Source: Prochlorococcus sp. AG-424-P23 (GTDB taxonomy: Bacteria > Cyanobacteriota > Cyanobacteriia > PCC-6307 > Cyanobiaceae). From it: 64,000 bases of DNA. Every line of letters starts with the position of its first letter. Position 1 is the stretch's first letter. The stretch is taken from positions 1 through 64,000 of the forward strand of contig QCNK01000001.1 of assembly GCA_003210135.1 (NCBI GenBank), written 5' to 3'. Below are positions 1-13,510 of the stretch, one piece after another. A program made the translations under genes and the position numbers. Below the pieces are notes generated by a model that had not been told where the DNA came from, made no database searches, and saw only the letters and a program-made list of their open reading frames with translations.

Positions 1-2750
<2,750 letters not shown>

Positions 2751-2856
2751 AATAACTTCAAAAATTGAAGCATCAGCTTAATAGAATTGTTATTAATGCA
2801 TTCGCACAAATAATAAATCTGCATCATTAAAGATGCTTATTGTCTTTAAAAATAAT

Positions 2857-2876
2857 CTATGCAGTTGTCAAGGTTC
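2857..2876 (-). promoter_or_regulatory. rRNA spacer antitermination box (boxA-like)
   Basis: Read on the minus strand this is GAACCTTGACAACTGCATAG, which closely matches the GAACCTTGAAAA-type box found in many cyanobacterial 16S-23S spacers upstream of 23S. In that family the element is associated with Nus-factor antitermination and rRNA processing. The role here is inferred from sequence and position. Confidence 0.65.
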
Positions 2877-3007
2877 TCTGAAAACAATGAAATTAATTCA
2901 ATGAGTCCAGCATCTTAATGATTTTATTAGGAAGCTAGCTTCGTTCAGAAATTGATCACTACTCAAAAAATTTCCTTCTCATAGATTATGGAAGAGGTGG
3001 TAATCAG

Positions 3008-3080
3008 TGGAGGTAAGCGGACTCGAACCGCTGACATCCTGCTTGCAAAGCAGGCGCTCTACCAACTGAGCTATACCCCC
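3008..3080 (-). tRNA. tRNA-Ala(TGC)
   Basis: The minus strand gives a 73-base cloverleaf starting GGGGGTATAGCTCAGTTGG. It has a seven-base acceptor stem, a TGC anticodon in the loop CTTTGCAAG, a GGTTCGAGTCC T-arm and discriminator A. No CCA is encoded. It sits in the 16S-23S spacer, the usual place for tRNA-Ala. Confidence 0.97.
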
Positions 3081-3092
3081 AACATAGAGATA

Positions 3093-3166
<74 letters not shown>

Positions 3167-3292
3167 AGGAAAAATAATGGGTGTGACCTAGAAAAAACTT
3201 AGGAAATGAAATTCTTAATAAATTAAAAACGTGAGATACCGATCGACCTAAGGTGACAAAATAATAATATTAAACATTTTGTTGTCTCCCTG

Positions 3293-4775
<1,483 letters not shown>

Positions 4776-4945
4776 GTGTTCAAATCCTTTTGTAGATAAA
4801 TCTACTCAATATGAATTGCATTCTCCAAATAAAAGTAAGATTAACTTAATTTATTTAGGTTCAGCCTCCTTAAATAATAAGGATTACTTTGAGTGCACAT
4901 TAAAAATATTTTTTAAAGTGACTTTCCAAGATCTCAGATCCGTTG

Positions 4946-4978
4946 GTTTTCAATTAACTAAAGTTAGCAATTGAAAAC
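4946..4978 (-). other. Perfect 10-bp inverted repeat in the 16S leader
   Basis: GTTTTCAATT at 4946-4955 is the exact reverse complement of AATTGAAAAC at 4969-4978, and an inner AACT/AGTT can extend the stem. It lies about 170 bases upstream of the 16S 5' end in the transcribed direction. Such leader hairpins commonly take part in rRNA processing or antitermination; which of these applies is inference. Confidence 0.5.
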
Positions 4979-5120
4979 AATTTATATATTCTTGACGGGA
5001 CCTCACACCTTTATTGCAAATACATCGCAAAATCACCAAATTAAATTTGATAAAGTTTTGACGCAATAAAAGCATCAGTTCCTAAGTTTTTTAAATTTTC
5101 TAGGTGCAGAGTTAAACAAC

Positions 5121-5153
5121 AAGTGAATAACTCACTTCGAAGGGAATCCCTTC
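5121..5153. other. Two adjacent short hairpins upstream of the rRNA operon
   Basis: AAGTGA (5121-5126) pairs with TCACTT (5132-5137). It is followed one base later by GAAGGG (5139-5144) pairing with CCCTTC (5148-5153) around a three-base loop. No T-run follows on either strand, so neither looks like an ordinary terminator. They lie about 350-380 bases upstream of 16S. Confidence 0.4.
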
Positions 5154-5387
5154 TTCTGGCTGAAAAAAATGACCGAAATCAAATCTTCAAAGAATTCATA
5201 CATTTACCAAAAATAAAATTTAAGGTAATTGCTTGAATAACGCAAAAAAATATATTTCTGCCCAGAAGAAAATACTAAACCATCCAACTGTAATTGTGCA
5301 ACCTTTTATACAAAAATTTTTTATTAATTTTTTATTTGTTAAAAGTCTCTTCAAACAACTAGGCTTGAATATAGGGATATAAATGAA

Positions 5388-6827
5388 ATGGCAGAAAGAT
5401 TTAGTCAAAAAAATTTAAGAGTAAGACCAAGTTCTGATGAGGAGAAAATTGTAACAAATGCGAAAAAACATTTCGAAAAAACTTTAGTTGAAATTTCAGG
5501 CGAAATAGTAGGCAGTGTTGCTGCACTAGAACACCCAACAAAAAATAAGAAGTTGAATTACGGAGAAATATTTTTAAGGGACAACGTTCCGGTAATGATT
5601 TACCTCATTACTCAAAAACGATATGAAATTGTCAAAAAATTCCTAAGTGTATGCCTTGAATTGCAAAGTACTAATTACCAAACACGTGGCGTATTTCCTA
5701 CTAGTTTCGTTGAAGAAAATGGAAAACTTATTGGAGACTATGGTCAGAGATCAATAGGGAGGATTACTTCAGCTGATGCAAGTTTATGGTGGCCAATTTT
5801 ATGCTGGTATTATGTCAACAAAAGCGGCGATTATGCCTTCGGGAAAAGTCAAAGCGTTCAAAGAGGTATTCAACTTTTACTAGATCTAGTTCTGCATCCA
5901 ACATTTGAGGGTACTCCTGTACTTTTTGTTCCAGATTGCGCATTCATGATAGATAGACCTATGGATGTGTGGGGAGCACCTCTAGAAGTTGAAGTTTTAC
6001 TTCATGGATGTTTGAAAAGTTGTATTAATTTAATGGAATTAAGTCGAGCAGATCATGTAAGTAGACTTTTAGATCAAAGACTTATTCTTACAAATCAATG
6101 GGTTAAAGATTTAGGCAGTTTTCTTTTGAAGCATTATTGGGTTACTAGCAAAACAATGCAAATTTTAAGAAGAAGACCAACGGAGCAGTATGGAGATGAT
6201 CAACACTTTAATGAATTTAATGTTCAACCTCAAGTAGTTCCTTCATGGCTTCAAGATTGGTTAGAGAATAGAGGAGGCTATTTAATTGGAAATATTAGAA
6301 CAGGCAGACCTGACTTTAGATTTTACAGTTTAGGCAATTCTTTAGCCTGCATGTTCGGAGTACTACCTCCATCAGAACAAAGAGCTTTATTTAGATTAAT
6401 TTTACATAATAGACAGCATTTGATGGCTCAAATGCCTATGAGGATTTGTCATCCTCATATGGATGTCGAAGAATGGCAAAATAAGACTGGATCTGATCCA
6501 AAAAATTGGCCTTGGAGTTACCACAATGGTGGTCATTGGCCAAGTTTACTTTGGTTTTTTGGAGCAGCTGTTCTCTTACATCAAAAAAATTATGCTTCAG
6601 ATGATGTGATTCTTATGGAAGAAATGAAATCTTTAATAGAAGAGTCATATTGGTGTCAACTCAATCAATTGCCCAAGCAAGAGTGGGCGGAATATTTTGA
6701 TGGGCCAACAGGTACCTGGGTTGGTCAACAATCAAGGACATACCAGACTTGGACTATAGTTGGTTTTTTATTAATGAATCACTTTCTTAGAGAAAAGAAT
6801 AACGACCTAGATATGTTTAAAATTTAA
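5388..6827 (+). CDS. Alkaline/neutral invertase (GH100 family)
   Basis: The 479-residue product is predicted to hydrolyse sucrose to glucose and fructose in the cytoplasm. Family features run along its whole length: GEIFLRDNVPV near residue 60, RITSADASLWWP near 125-136, PDCAFMIDRPMDVWGAP near 182-198, the glycine/tryptophan block WPWSYHNGGHWPSLLW, and a C-terminal QSRTYQTWT. The length matches the family. There is no signal peptide. It is transcribed away from the rRNA operon and converges on petD with only two bases between stop codons. Sucrose is a known compatible solute in picocyanobacteria, so a role in sucrose turnover is likely. Sucrose synthesis genes are not in the window. Confidence 0.88.
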   Translation: MAERFSQKNLRVRPSSDEEKIVTNAKKHFEKTLVEISGEIVGSVAALEHPTKNKKLNYGEIFLRDNVPVMIYLITQKRYEIVKKFLSVCLELQSTNYQTRGVFPTSFVEENGKLIGDYGQRSIGRITSADASLWWPILCWYYVNKSGDYAFGKSQSVQRGIQLLLDLVLHPTFEGTPVLFVPDCAFMIDRPMDVWGAPLEVEVLLHGCLKSCINLMELSRADHVSRLLDQRLILTNQWVKDLGSFLLKHYWVTSKTMQILRRRPTEQYGDDQHFNEFNVQPQVVPSWLQDWLENRGGYLIGNIRTGRPDFRFYSLGNSLACMFGVLPPSEQRALFRLILHNRQHLMAQMPMRICHPHMDVEEWQNKTGSDPKNWPWSYHNGGHWPSLLWFFGAAVLLHQKNYASDDVILMEEMKSLIEESYWCQLNQLPKQEWAEYFDGPTGTWVGQQSRTYQTWTIVGFLLMNHFLREKNNDLDMFKI

Positions 6828-6829
6828 GA

Positions 6830-7312
6830 CTAAAACAAACCTAATGTTAGTGATTTATCTATAGGTAAACATGCTCCAATGCCAAGGTATATTGTAAGGA
6901 AAGTTCCGAACAAGAACACAGACATTGCTACTGGCCTTCTGAAGGGATTGGAAAATTTATTAACATTTTCGATAAAAGGTAGGATCATTAATCCAAGTGG
7001 AATTAATGTTTGAAGTGCTATACCCAAAAGTTTATTTGGAACAACCCTAAGTATTTGAAAAACTGGATAGAGATACCATTCAGGGAGGATTTCTAGTGGT
7101 GTTGCGAATGGATTTGCTTTATCTCCTAACATTGCTGGATCGAGAACTGCTAGTCCAACCACGCAAGCAATAGTGCCTAATATAACAACTGGGAAAATAT
7201 ATAGTAGATCATTTGGCCAAGCTGGCTCCCCATAATAATTGTGGCCCATGCCTTTAGCTAGTTTTGCTCTTAGTTTTGGATCAGATAGATCTGGTTTTTT
7301 TAATGTAGACAT
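6830..7312 (-). CDS. petD: Cytochrome b6f complex subunit IV
   Basis: The 160-residue product is the canonical length for PetD, which with PetB forms the quinol-oxidising core of cytochrome b6f in the thylakoid membrane. The conserved [16 protein letters not shown] and [18 protein letters not shown] segments are present. Three transmembrane helices lie near residues 37-57, 95-115 and 128-148. It follows petB by 33 bases on the same strand, the usual petBD pair. Confidence 0.98.
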   Translation of the reverse strand: MSTLKKPDLSDPKLRAKLAKGMGHNYYGEPAWPNDLLYIFPVVILGTIACVVGLAVLDPAMLGDKANPFATPLEILPEWYLYPVFQILRVVPNKLLGIALQTLIPLGLMILPFIENVNKFSNPFRRPVAMSVFLFGTFLTIYLGIGACLPIDKSLTLGLF

Positions 7313-7345
7313 ACTGAGCTTTGGTAATAAATTAAGTATAAAAGT

Positions 7346-8002
7346 TTATAGTGGACCTGAAATGCCCTGTTTACGAATCATTAAAAAGTGCATAAGCATG
7401 AATACTGCTAATGACCAAGGCAAGACAAAGGTGTGAAGACTATAGAATCTTGTAAGAGTGGATTGACCAACACTTTCACCTCCTCTAAGTAGTTCAACCA
7501 TAAAATCACCAATTACTGGTATAGCTGCAGGCACACCTGAAACAATTTTAACTGCCCAATAACCTACCTGATCCCAGGGTAGAGAGTATCCTGTAACTCC
7601 AAAAGCGACAGTTATGACTGCCATTACAACACCTGTAACCCAAGTTAATTCTCTTGGCCTTTTGAAACCACCTGTAAGATAAACCCTAAAAACATGAAGG
7701 ATTAACATCAAAACCATCATTGATGCACTCCATCTATGAACAGATCTTATTAACCATCCAAAACTTACATCGGTCATTAAATAACTGACTGAACTGTAAG
7801 CTTGTGTAACTGTTGGTTTATAGTAAAAAGTCATTGCAAAACCTGTTGCAAATTGAATTAGGAAGCATACTAAAGTTATGCCTCCTAAACAATAAAAAAT
7901 ATTTACGTGAGGGGGTACGTACTTGGAAGTTACGTCGTCAGTTATGTCTTGGATTTCAAGCCTTTCTTGAAACCAGTCATAAACAGATGAAGAATTAGCC
8001 AT
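7346..8002 (-). CDS. petB: Cytochrome b6
   Basis: The 218-residue product starts [20 protein letters not shown]. An in-frame upstream start would add 21 residues not found in the family, so I use the ATG at 8002. Heme-ligating histidine pairs occur in [17 protein letters not shown] and in [19 protein letters not shown]. Cys38 matches the cysteine that binds the extra heme in b6f complexes. It is the first gene of petBD and divergent from ctpA, with 71 bases between the two starts. Confidence 0.98.
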   Translation of the reverse strand: MANSSSVYDWFQERLEIQDITDDVTSKYVPPHVNIFYCLGGITLVCFLIQFATGFAMTFYYKPTVTQAYSSVSYLMTDVSFGWLIRSVHRWSASMMVLMLILHVFRVYLTGGFKRPRELTWVTGVVMAVITVAFGVTGYSLPWDQVGYWAVKIVSGVPAAIPVIGDFMVELLRGGESVGQSTLTRFYSLHTFVLPWSLAVFMLMHFLMIRKQGISGPL

Positions 8003-8073
8003 CCAAAAAAAAATTAGCTTTGATATAAAGAGCTTACTTAAAATTCTTATACTTGGTGTTAACACTTAACCCA

Positions 8074-9360
8074 ATGAATTCATCTTTTAACAAACTTTTA
8101 ACATTCAAAACTGTGATCACGGCATCAATGATCATCGTTTTTTCTATCAATCTTTTATTAATTGAAAGAGTGGATGCTCTCAGTGATAGCAGGCAATTAG
8201 TACTTGACGCTTGGACCTTGGTAAACGAAGGTTTTTATGATCCAGAAAAGTTTGATGAAATCCAATGGAAAAGAATTAGACAAAAAACATTACAGAAACA
8301 AATTGAAACAAGTGAAGAGGCTTATTCCGCAATTGAAGACATGTTAAGACCTCTAGAAGATCCCTACACGAGAGTTTTACGCCCAAAAGATTATGAACTT
8401 CTGAAATCAAGTAATTTTGGTAGTGAAATTAATGGTGTTGGGCTTCAATTAGGTGAAGATGATGACAATAAAGTTAAAGTTATCTCTACTCTTGGGGGTT
8501 CGCCAGCTGAAGAAGCTGGAATAGTAAGCGGGGACTTGATAGAGACAGTGGACGGGATCTCGTCAGAAAAATTAGGGCTTGCAAGTACTGCCTCAAAATT
8601 AAGAGGTGAATCAGGGACAAAAGTTTTAGTTGAAGTATCTTCGGAATCAGGAGAAATTAGGGAAATAGATCTAGAGAGGAGATCAGTAGATCTCAGACCA
8701 GTTAGAACAAAAAGATTAAGAGACGATTCTCACACAATAGGATATTTAAGGATAACTCAATTCAGCGAAAGTGTACCCAAAAAAGTTGAAGAGGCACTTC
8801 AAGAGTTAAAAGAGAAAGAGGTTGAAGGCTTGATCTTGGATCTTAGAAATAATTCAGGAGGACTAGTAAGTTCAGGTATAGCAGTTGCAGACTCATTATT
8901 AAGTGAGAAACCTGTAGTCGAGACAAAAGATAGAAATGGAATCAAAGATGCAATTATTTCTCAAAAAGAGACCTCTTTTGATGGCCCAATGGTGACTTTA
9001 GTAAATAAAGGTACTGCAAGTGCCAGTGAAATACTTGCTGGTTCTTTACAAGATAATGAGAGATCAATTCTAATGGGAGAACAAACTTATGGGAAAGGTT
9101 TAATTCAATCACTAAAAAGTTTAGGAGAAGATAGTGGTATTGCTATAACAGTGGCTAGTTACTTAACCCCCAAAGGTAATAATATTCAAGGCCAAGGCAT
9201 GACTCCCGACAAATTACTTGATCTCCCGGATACAAGTGATTATGGAAGTACTGACGATAAATGGGTGAGAAATGCAGAATTATTTCTGGGGTCGCTTCTA
9301 GAGAAAGAAGAAGTTTCAGTTCAAACTATTGAATTAAACAATGAAGAAATTAAATCTTGA
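8074..9360 (+). CDS. ctpA: Carboxyl-terminal processing protease (D1 C-terminal peptidase)
   Basis: The product (428 residues from the ATG at 8074; GTG at 8056 is an alternative) is a PDZ-S41 serine protease. It has an N-terminal hydrophobic segment at about 15-30 for export to the thylakoid lumen, a PDZ domain around 90-190 (GVGLQL, GSPAEEAGI), and an S41 domain. GTASASEI carries the probable nucleophile Ser316, and YGKGLIQ carries Lys341, with the 25-residue spacing known from CtpA. The overall pattern follows cyanobacterial CtpA, which trims precursor D1 of photosystem II. Divergent from petBD. Confidence 0.92.
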   Translation: MNSSFNKLLTFKTVITASMIIVFSINLLLIERVDALSDSRQLVLDAWTLVNEGFYDPEKFDEIQWKRIRQKTLQKQIETSEEAYSAIEDMLRPLEDPYTRVLRPKDYELLKSSNFGSEINGVGLQLGEDDDNKVKVISTLGGSPAEEAGIVSGDLIETVDGISSEKLGLASTASKLRGESGTKVLVEVSSESGEIREIDLERRSVDLRPVRTKRLRDDSHTIGYLRITQFSESVPKKVEEALQELKEKEVEGLILDLRNNSGGLVSSGIAVADSLLSEKPVVETKDRNGIKDAIISQKETSFDGPMVTLVNKGTASASEILAGSLQDNERSILMGEQTYGKGLIQSLKSLGEDSGIAITVASYLTPKGNNIQGQGMTPDKLLDLPDTSDYGSTDDKWVRNAELFLGSLLEKEEVSVQTIELNNEEIKS

Positions 9361-9397
9361 AATAGCTAAAGATTGAAAATAAAAAATATTAAATAAC

Positions 9398-10654
9398 ATG
9401 AGTATTAAAAGAATTTTTCATGACCCAATTCATAAAGAAATAGTCTTTGATGCGGAGAAGCCGGAAGAATTAATGATTATGGAGTTAATTGATACAGATG
9501 CTTTTCAAAGATTAAGAAGAATAAAACAACTAGGGGCGGCATCATTAGTTTTTCATGGAGCAGAGTCAAGTAGATTTACGCACTCAATTGGCGTTTTTTG
9601 TATCGCAAGAAAAATATATCAGAGATTAATTGAGAGTAAATCTTCATTTTATAGGAATAAATTTGTTTTATACGGAGCAGCACTATTACATGATTTAGGT
9701 CATGGACCACTGAGCCATACTAGTGAATCAATATTCGAACATAATCACGAACGATGGTCTCAAAAATTGGTTAAAAATTATTATCCAATCAATTCTATAC
9801 TCAAAAAATACGATAGTGAATTACCCAGAAAAATAGGAGAATTATTTGAATCAAACCAACTATTTTCAAACCCTTTAAAAACATTGATTAGCAGTGAAAT
9901 AGATTGCGATCGTATGGATTATCTTTTACGGGATAGTTACAACACTGGGACCAAATATGGCTTGGTAGATTTAGAAAGAATTATATCAGGACTAACTTTT
10001 TCACCTGATGGAAATATTGCAATTAAACCTAAAGGAGTTATTGCTATTGAGCATTTCTTAGTACTTAGAAACTTGATGTACAGAACTATCTACAATCACC
10101 GAATAAACGAAATCTCAGCATGGATTCTAGAAAAAATAATCTCCACAGTAAAAAATAATTTTGACAAGAAAATCTGGATAGATAGATCATTTCACAAATG
10201 GATTTTTTCACCTAAAAATATTGATTTTGAAGATTTCATAAAAAATGACGATATAACCTTTTACTACCATTTGATTAAATGGAAAGATGAATCTTTCGAG
10301 CCACTATCCACACTTTGCAAAATGTTTATTGATAGAGATTTATTGAAGGCATCAGACATAACTTCTCTAAGTAAAATAAATAGGATAAAAATACTCGCAT
10401 GTGCTAGAAAATTATGTGAAAAAAATAATTTAGATTCGGAAATATTTTGTGGAATTAAGGAAAGATCTTTTAAAGGTTTTGAATCTAATAATGCATTAAA
10501 AATTTGGGATGGAACTTATCAAAACTCATTAGAAAATACTTCCTCATTAATAAATACTTTAATGAAATCCAACGAGAGTTCATTTATTATTTACCCAAAT
10601 GTGATCAAAAATGAAATTAGAAATCAAATTTCATTAATTAGAAATAATTCCTAG
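9398..10654 (+). CDS. HD-domain phosphohydrolase (dGTPase-like)
   Basis: The 418-residue product has the metal-binding HD pattern: SRFTHSIGV near residue 60, HDLGHGPLSHTSE near 100, and SSEIDCDRMDYLLRDS near 168. These place it in the HD superfamily of dGTP triphosphohydrolase-like proteins found widely in bacteria and archaea. The C-terminal third is AT-rich and poorly conserved by eye. It begins 37 bases after ctpA and ends 10 bases before minC. The exact nucleotide substrate cannot be read from the sequence. Confidence 0.85.
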   Translation: MSIKRIFHDPIHKEIVFDAEKPEELMIMELIDTDAFQRLRRIKQLGAASLVFHGAESSRFTHSIGVFCIARKIYQRLIESKSSFYRNKFVLYGAALLHDLGHGPLSHTSESIFEHNHERWSQKLVKNYYPINSILKKYDSELPRKIGELFESNQLFSNPLKTLISSEIDCDRMDYLLRDSYNTGTKYGLVDLERIISGLTFSPDGNIAIKPKGVIAIEHFLVLRNLMYRTIYNHRINEISAWILEKIISTVKNNFDKKIWIDRSFHKWIFSPKNIDFEDFIKNDDITFYYHLIKWKDESFEPLSTLCKMFIDRDLLKASDITSLSKINRIKILACARKLCEKNNLDSEIFCGIKERSFKGFESNNALKIWDGTYQNSLENTSSLINTLMKSNESSFIIYPNVIKNEIRNQISLIRNNS

Positions 10655-10664
10655 ATTTAATTCC

Positions 10665-11327
10665 ATGGAAATTGTTTTAAAAAATATTAAAGGTAAATAT
10701 TCTGAAATTTTTTCTGTATTAGATTTAGATAATATTCATGAAACTTTCAAAAAATTTTCTTCCAACAAGGAAACTTATGAAGCAAAAATTTTCGTAGTCA
10801 ATGAGTCAATAAGTTCTCATCAATTATCAAAATTAAAAAATCATTTTAACAAAATTAATATTTGTACCTTATGCATTTACTCAAATAATAGAGATACAAT
10901 AGTAAGTGGAAAGTCTTTAAAAATAGATTCAGCTTTTATAAGAGAGCAAGAGATTAAAAATAAGTTATTACAATTAAATTTAAAAAAGAACGACGATATT
11001 CTTTACAAAGGAACAATACGATCGGGGGAAAGAATATCTTCGAATGGAAACCTATGCATTATTGGAGATGTTAATCCAGGGGCAATAATTTCCGCTAAGA
11101 AAAATATTTACGTTTGGGGTAAATTACAAGGGATCGCATTCGCAGGCAAAAGTGGAAATAAAAATGCCTCTATTTCATCACTTTATCTAAATCCTTTACA
11201 GTTAAGAATTGCAGATGTGATAGCAATTGGACCAAAGGATAAGCCCAAAAGCTTTTATCCAGAAATTGCGGTAATAGATAAACAAACGATAATTATCAAA
11301 CCACACATAATCGAAAGTAAGAAATAA
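10665..11327 (+). CDS. minC: Septum site-determining protein MinC
   Basis: The 220-residue product heads minCDE. The C-terminal half (about 115-205) has the beta-helical MinC_C repeats: GTIRSGERISSNGNLCIIGD, then VNPGAIISAKKNIYVWG, and the alanine/glycine-rich segment leading to LRIADVIAIG. The N-terminal half is divergent, as is common for MinC. MinC inhibits FtsZ polymerisation away from mid-cell and is recruited to membranes by MinD. A 110-base gap separates it from minD, so minD may have an additional promoter. Confidence 0.92.
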   Translation: MEIVLKNIKGKYSEIFSVLDLDNIHETFKKFSSNKETYEAKIFVVNESISSHQLSKLKNHFNKINICTLCIYSNNRDTIVSGKSLKIDSAFIREQEIKNKLLQLNLKKNDDILYKGTIRSGERISSNGNLCIIGDVNPGAIISAKKNIYVWGKLQGIAFAGKSGNKNASISSLYLNPLQLRIADVIAIGPKDKPKSFYPEIAVIDKQTIIIKPHIIESKK

Positions 11328-11437
11328 TCAATCATTTGCAATAAATTAATTCAAACTAATTAAATTTAAGAATTACTTAATCTTTAAAATATTTAACTTT
11401 CTGCAAGTGGCTTTATTATTTGTAAAACTTTAAACTC

Positions 11438-12253
11438 GTGGGGAAGAATACTCGCACAATATTAATTTGTTCAGGCAAAGGAGGAGTTGGTAAAACAACT
11501 CTAACTGCAAACCTAGGCATAGCACTTGCTAATAGCGGATCAACAACTGCTGTATTAGATGCTGATTTTGGCTTAAGAAATTTAGATCTTCTTCTTGGAT
11601 TAGAAAATCGTATCATTTATACAGCTCAAGATGTTCTAGACAAGAATTGTCGTCTTGACCAAGCGTTGGTTAGGCATAAAAAAGAACCTAATCTTGCTCT
11701 TCTACCTGCTGGAGATCCAAGGATGTTGGATTGGATGAAGCCCGAAGATATGAAAAAAATTAGTGAGCTACTTAGTGAGAACTTTGATTTTGTCTTAGTA
11801 GATTGTCCTGCTGGTGTAGAAGATGGATTTAAAAATGCTCTTGCAGCCTGTAAGGAAGCTATTGTTGTTACTAACCCAGAATTATCCGCAGTTCGGGATG
11901 CAGATAGAGTAATAGGGATTCTTAATACTTCAGATATTGAGCCTATCCAACTTGTAATCAATAGAGTTCGCCCTAACATGATGGCTAGTCAAGAGATGTT
12001 ATCTATCGAAGATGTTGAAGGAATCCTTTCTTTGCCTTTGTTAGGTATTGTTTTAGAAGATGAACAGGTAATAATAAGTACAAATAGAGGAGAGCCACTG
12101 ACACTTTCAGATGGTAGATCTCCTGCAAAAAAATGTTATTTAAATGTTTCTCAAAGACTTACAAATAAAGATGTACCAATTATCGATCCAAAAAAAGAAG
12201 GCAAAAGTCTTAAAGATAAATTCATGAGATTAATGCAAACAAAGGTTTTTTAA
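11438..12253 (+). CDS. minD: Septum site-determining ATPase MinD
   Basis: The 271-residue product has the deviant Walker A box SGKGGVGKT at residues 12-20, the switch region [10 protein letters not shown], and [11 protein letters not shown]. The C-terminal [14 protein letters not shown] is the expected amphipathic membrane-targeting helix. Translation starts at GTG (11438); no upstream ATG is available and the family N-terminus fits. MinD binds membrane when ATP-bound, recruits MinC, and is released by MinE. One base separates its stop from minE. Confidence 0.96.
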   Translation: MGKNTRTILICSGKGGVGKTTLTANLGIALANSGSTTAVLDADFGLRNLDLLLGLENRIIYTAQDVLDKNCRLDQALVRHKKEPNLALLPAGDPRMLDWMKPEDMKKISELLSENFDFVLVDCPAGVEDGFKNALAACKEAIVVTNPELSAVRDADRVIGILNTSDIEPIQLVINRVRPNMMASQEMLSIEDVEGILSLPLLGIVLEDEQVIISTNRGEPLTLSDGRSPAKKCYLNVSQRLTNKDVPIIDPKKEGKSLKDKFMRLMQTKVF

Positions 12254-12254
12254 A

Positions 12255-12590
12255 ATGATGACTCTCAGAGATCTTATAAATAAATTACTAGGCAGAGAAA
12301 CTTCTAGTGCAAATACAGCTAGAGAAAGATTACAACTTGTACTTGCTCATGACAGAGTTGATATGAGTTCCTTAACAACTGATCTTTTAGATAAAATGAG
12401 GAAAGAAATTCTTGATGTTGTTGCTAAATATGTTGAAATTGACTTTGAAGAGGTGGCAGTAAGTTTAGAAACTGAGGATAGAATGACTGCATTAGTTGCC
12501 AATTTACCAATCAAAAGAACTATTTCTGGAGAAATAAAATTCAAAAAAAATGATAAAGTTGCTAAAATTGATAAAGATATCAAAAAGTAA
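12255..12590 (+). CDS. minE: Cell division topological specificity factor MinE
   Basis: The 111-residue product has the MinE arrangement: an N-terminal MinD-binding segment ([17 protein letters not shown], about 18-34) and a C-terminal dimerisation domain containing LRKE-like and [14 protein letters not shown] sequences. Length is slightly above E. coli MinE, as in other cyanobacteria. It immediately follows minD and stimulates MinD ATPase to drive Min oscillation. The start is one of two adjacent ATG codons (12255 or 12258). Confidence 0.95.
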   Translation: MMTLRDLINKLLGRETSSANTARERLQLVLAHDRVDMSSLTTDLLDKMRKEILDVVAKYVEIDFEEVAVSLETEDRMTALVANLPIKRTISGEIKFKKNDKVAKIDKDIKK

Positions 12591-12655
12591 TAAATTTTAA
12601 AAAGCCAAAAAAAAAAACTAAGATTGATCCACCTTAATTGTAAGATAGTGATTAT

Positions 12656-12727
12656 GCCGGCTTAGCTCAGCGGTAGAGCAGCGCTTTTGTAAAGCGAAGG
12701 TCATCAGTTCAAATCTGTTAGCCGGCA
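12656..12727 (+). tRNA. tRNA-Thr(TGT)
   Basis: A 72-base cloverleaf starts GCCGGCTTAGCTCAGCGGT, with anticodon TGT in the loop TTTTGTAA. The T-arm is AGTTCAAATCT and the acceptor stem closes with AGCCGGC and discriminator A. No CCA is encoded. It lies between minE and the converging small membrane protein gene. Confidence 0.96.
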
Positions 12728-12738
12728 TTTTAATTTAT

Positions 12739-12906
12739 TTAATTCTGTTTAATATTCTTTGCTGAAAATAAAAAGATCAAACCTATCAGAACAATGATCG
12801 GAAACGATCTTATTTCGAGAACATACTCTAAAAAAGATGCAATGGGTTCAAATATCCAATAAGTAAAAAATTGAATTAATAAAACAAAAAATAATAATAA
12901 AAACAT
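12739..12906 (-). CDS. Small hydrophobic protein, coupled to the TsaC-like gene
   Basis: The 55-residue product (MFLLLFFVLLIQFFTYW at its start, ending AKNIKQN) has two likely membrane segments, at about 2-18 and 35-48, separated by a short acidic stretch. Its ATG overlaps the stop of the upstream TsaC-like gene by one base (TAATG), the typical arrangement for translational coupling. I do not recognise the family. The clean reading frame, tight coupling and a credible transmembrane design support it as a gene. It ends 11 bases from tRNA-Thr on the opposite strand. Confidence 0.6.
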   Translation of the reverse strand: MFLLLFFVLLIQFFTYWIFEPIASFLEYVLEIRSFPIIVLIGLIFLFSAKNIKQN

Positions 12907-13487
12907 TAATGCAATTCCCTAACTAATACTTCTCCTTCTCTGATCAGTCTCCAATTTCGACTTTTTTCCCAACCTATTATGGTACTCCCTCTGCCACTAC
13001 TTTTTTCCCAGGGGATAGGACCCAAAATTTTTACAGAAGGGAAGTCAAGAGCAATACCTTCGGCTGTAATTGATCCTTTAAAACCTGAAATATTTGCACT
13101 TGAAGTTAGCAATGGGCCTGTTTCTCTCAAAAGCGATTGAGCCATATATGAATTTGGGATCCTCAATCCAAGAGTAAGATCATTGCTTGTGAGGATTGCA
13201 GTCTGCTTTTCTGAAGCAGGAATAACCATTGTCAGAGCGCCAGGCCAATATTTTGAAGAGATATCTTCGTAATCTTCTTTAGCTGATTCTTGAATATAAT
13301 CAACTAATTGTTTGTGCTCTGATCCCATAAGAATTAAGGGTTTATTTCTATCTCTTTTTTTAAACTCATAAATAATATTTGAAAATTTTGGTAAGCATCC
13401 AATTGCAGGTAATGTATCAGTTGGAAAAATTATAGGTAAACCACTTTGAAGAGTCTTCAGGGCAGTTTTGCAGTCTACTAAATTCAT
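12906..13487 (-). CDS. tsaC: Threonylcarbamoyl-AMP synthase-like protein (Sua5/YciO/YrdC)
   Basis: The 193-residue product has the YrdC fold hallmarks: an N-terminal LPIIFPTDTLPAIGC segment, KKRDRNKPLILMGS near residue 42-55 for nucleotide/phosphate binding, SSANISG near 130, and GRGSTIIGW near 167. In this family the enzyme makes threonylcarbamoyl-AMP for the t6A37 modification of ANN-decoding tRNAs. The YciO branch has less certain function, so the assignment to TsaC is likely but not certain. It follows prmC by 23 bases; in many bacteria these two genes are adjacent. Confidence 0.85.
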   Translation of the reverse strand: MNLVDCKTALKTLQSGLPIIFPTDTLPAIGCLPKFSNIIYEFKKRDRNKPLILMGSEHKQLVDYIQESAKEDYEDISSKYWPGALTMVIPASEKQTAILTSNDLTLGLRIPNSYMAQSLLRETGPLLTSSANISGFKGSITAEGIALDFPSVKILGPIPWEKSSGRGSTIIGWEKSRNWRLIREGEVLVRELH

Positions 13488-13510
13488 TTAGATTATTAAC
13501 CTACAATAAT

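Larger units (their letters stand above)
4776..5387. other. 612-base rRNA leader and promoter region
   Basis: This gap lies between 16S (minus strand) and the invertase gene (plus strand). It must hold the rRNA promoter and the 16S leader. I could not identify a convincing -35/-10 pair by eye. Three inverted repeats stand out and are listed separately (4946-4978 and 5121-5153). Short reading frames at 4774-4974 and 5220-5408 lack conserved features and are probably chance. Confidence 0.6.

Noticed and set aside
5001-5009. CCTCACACC, resembling the core of the small RNA Yfr1
   Set aside because: Only nine bases match. There is no adjacent terminator hairpin, and Yfr1 is known from a different gene context (near trxA and guaB).
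5220-5408. 62-codon minus-strand frame upstream of the invertase gene
   Set aside because: It overlaps the invertase start, has unusual composition and no conserved motif, and lies in the probable rRNA upstream region.
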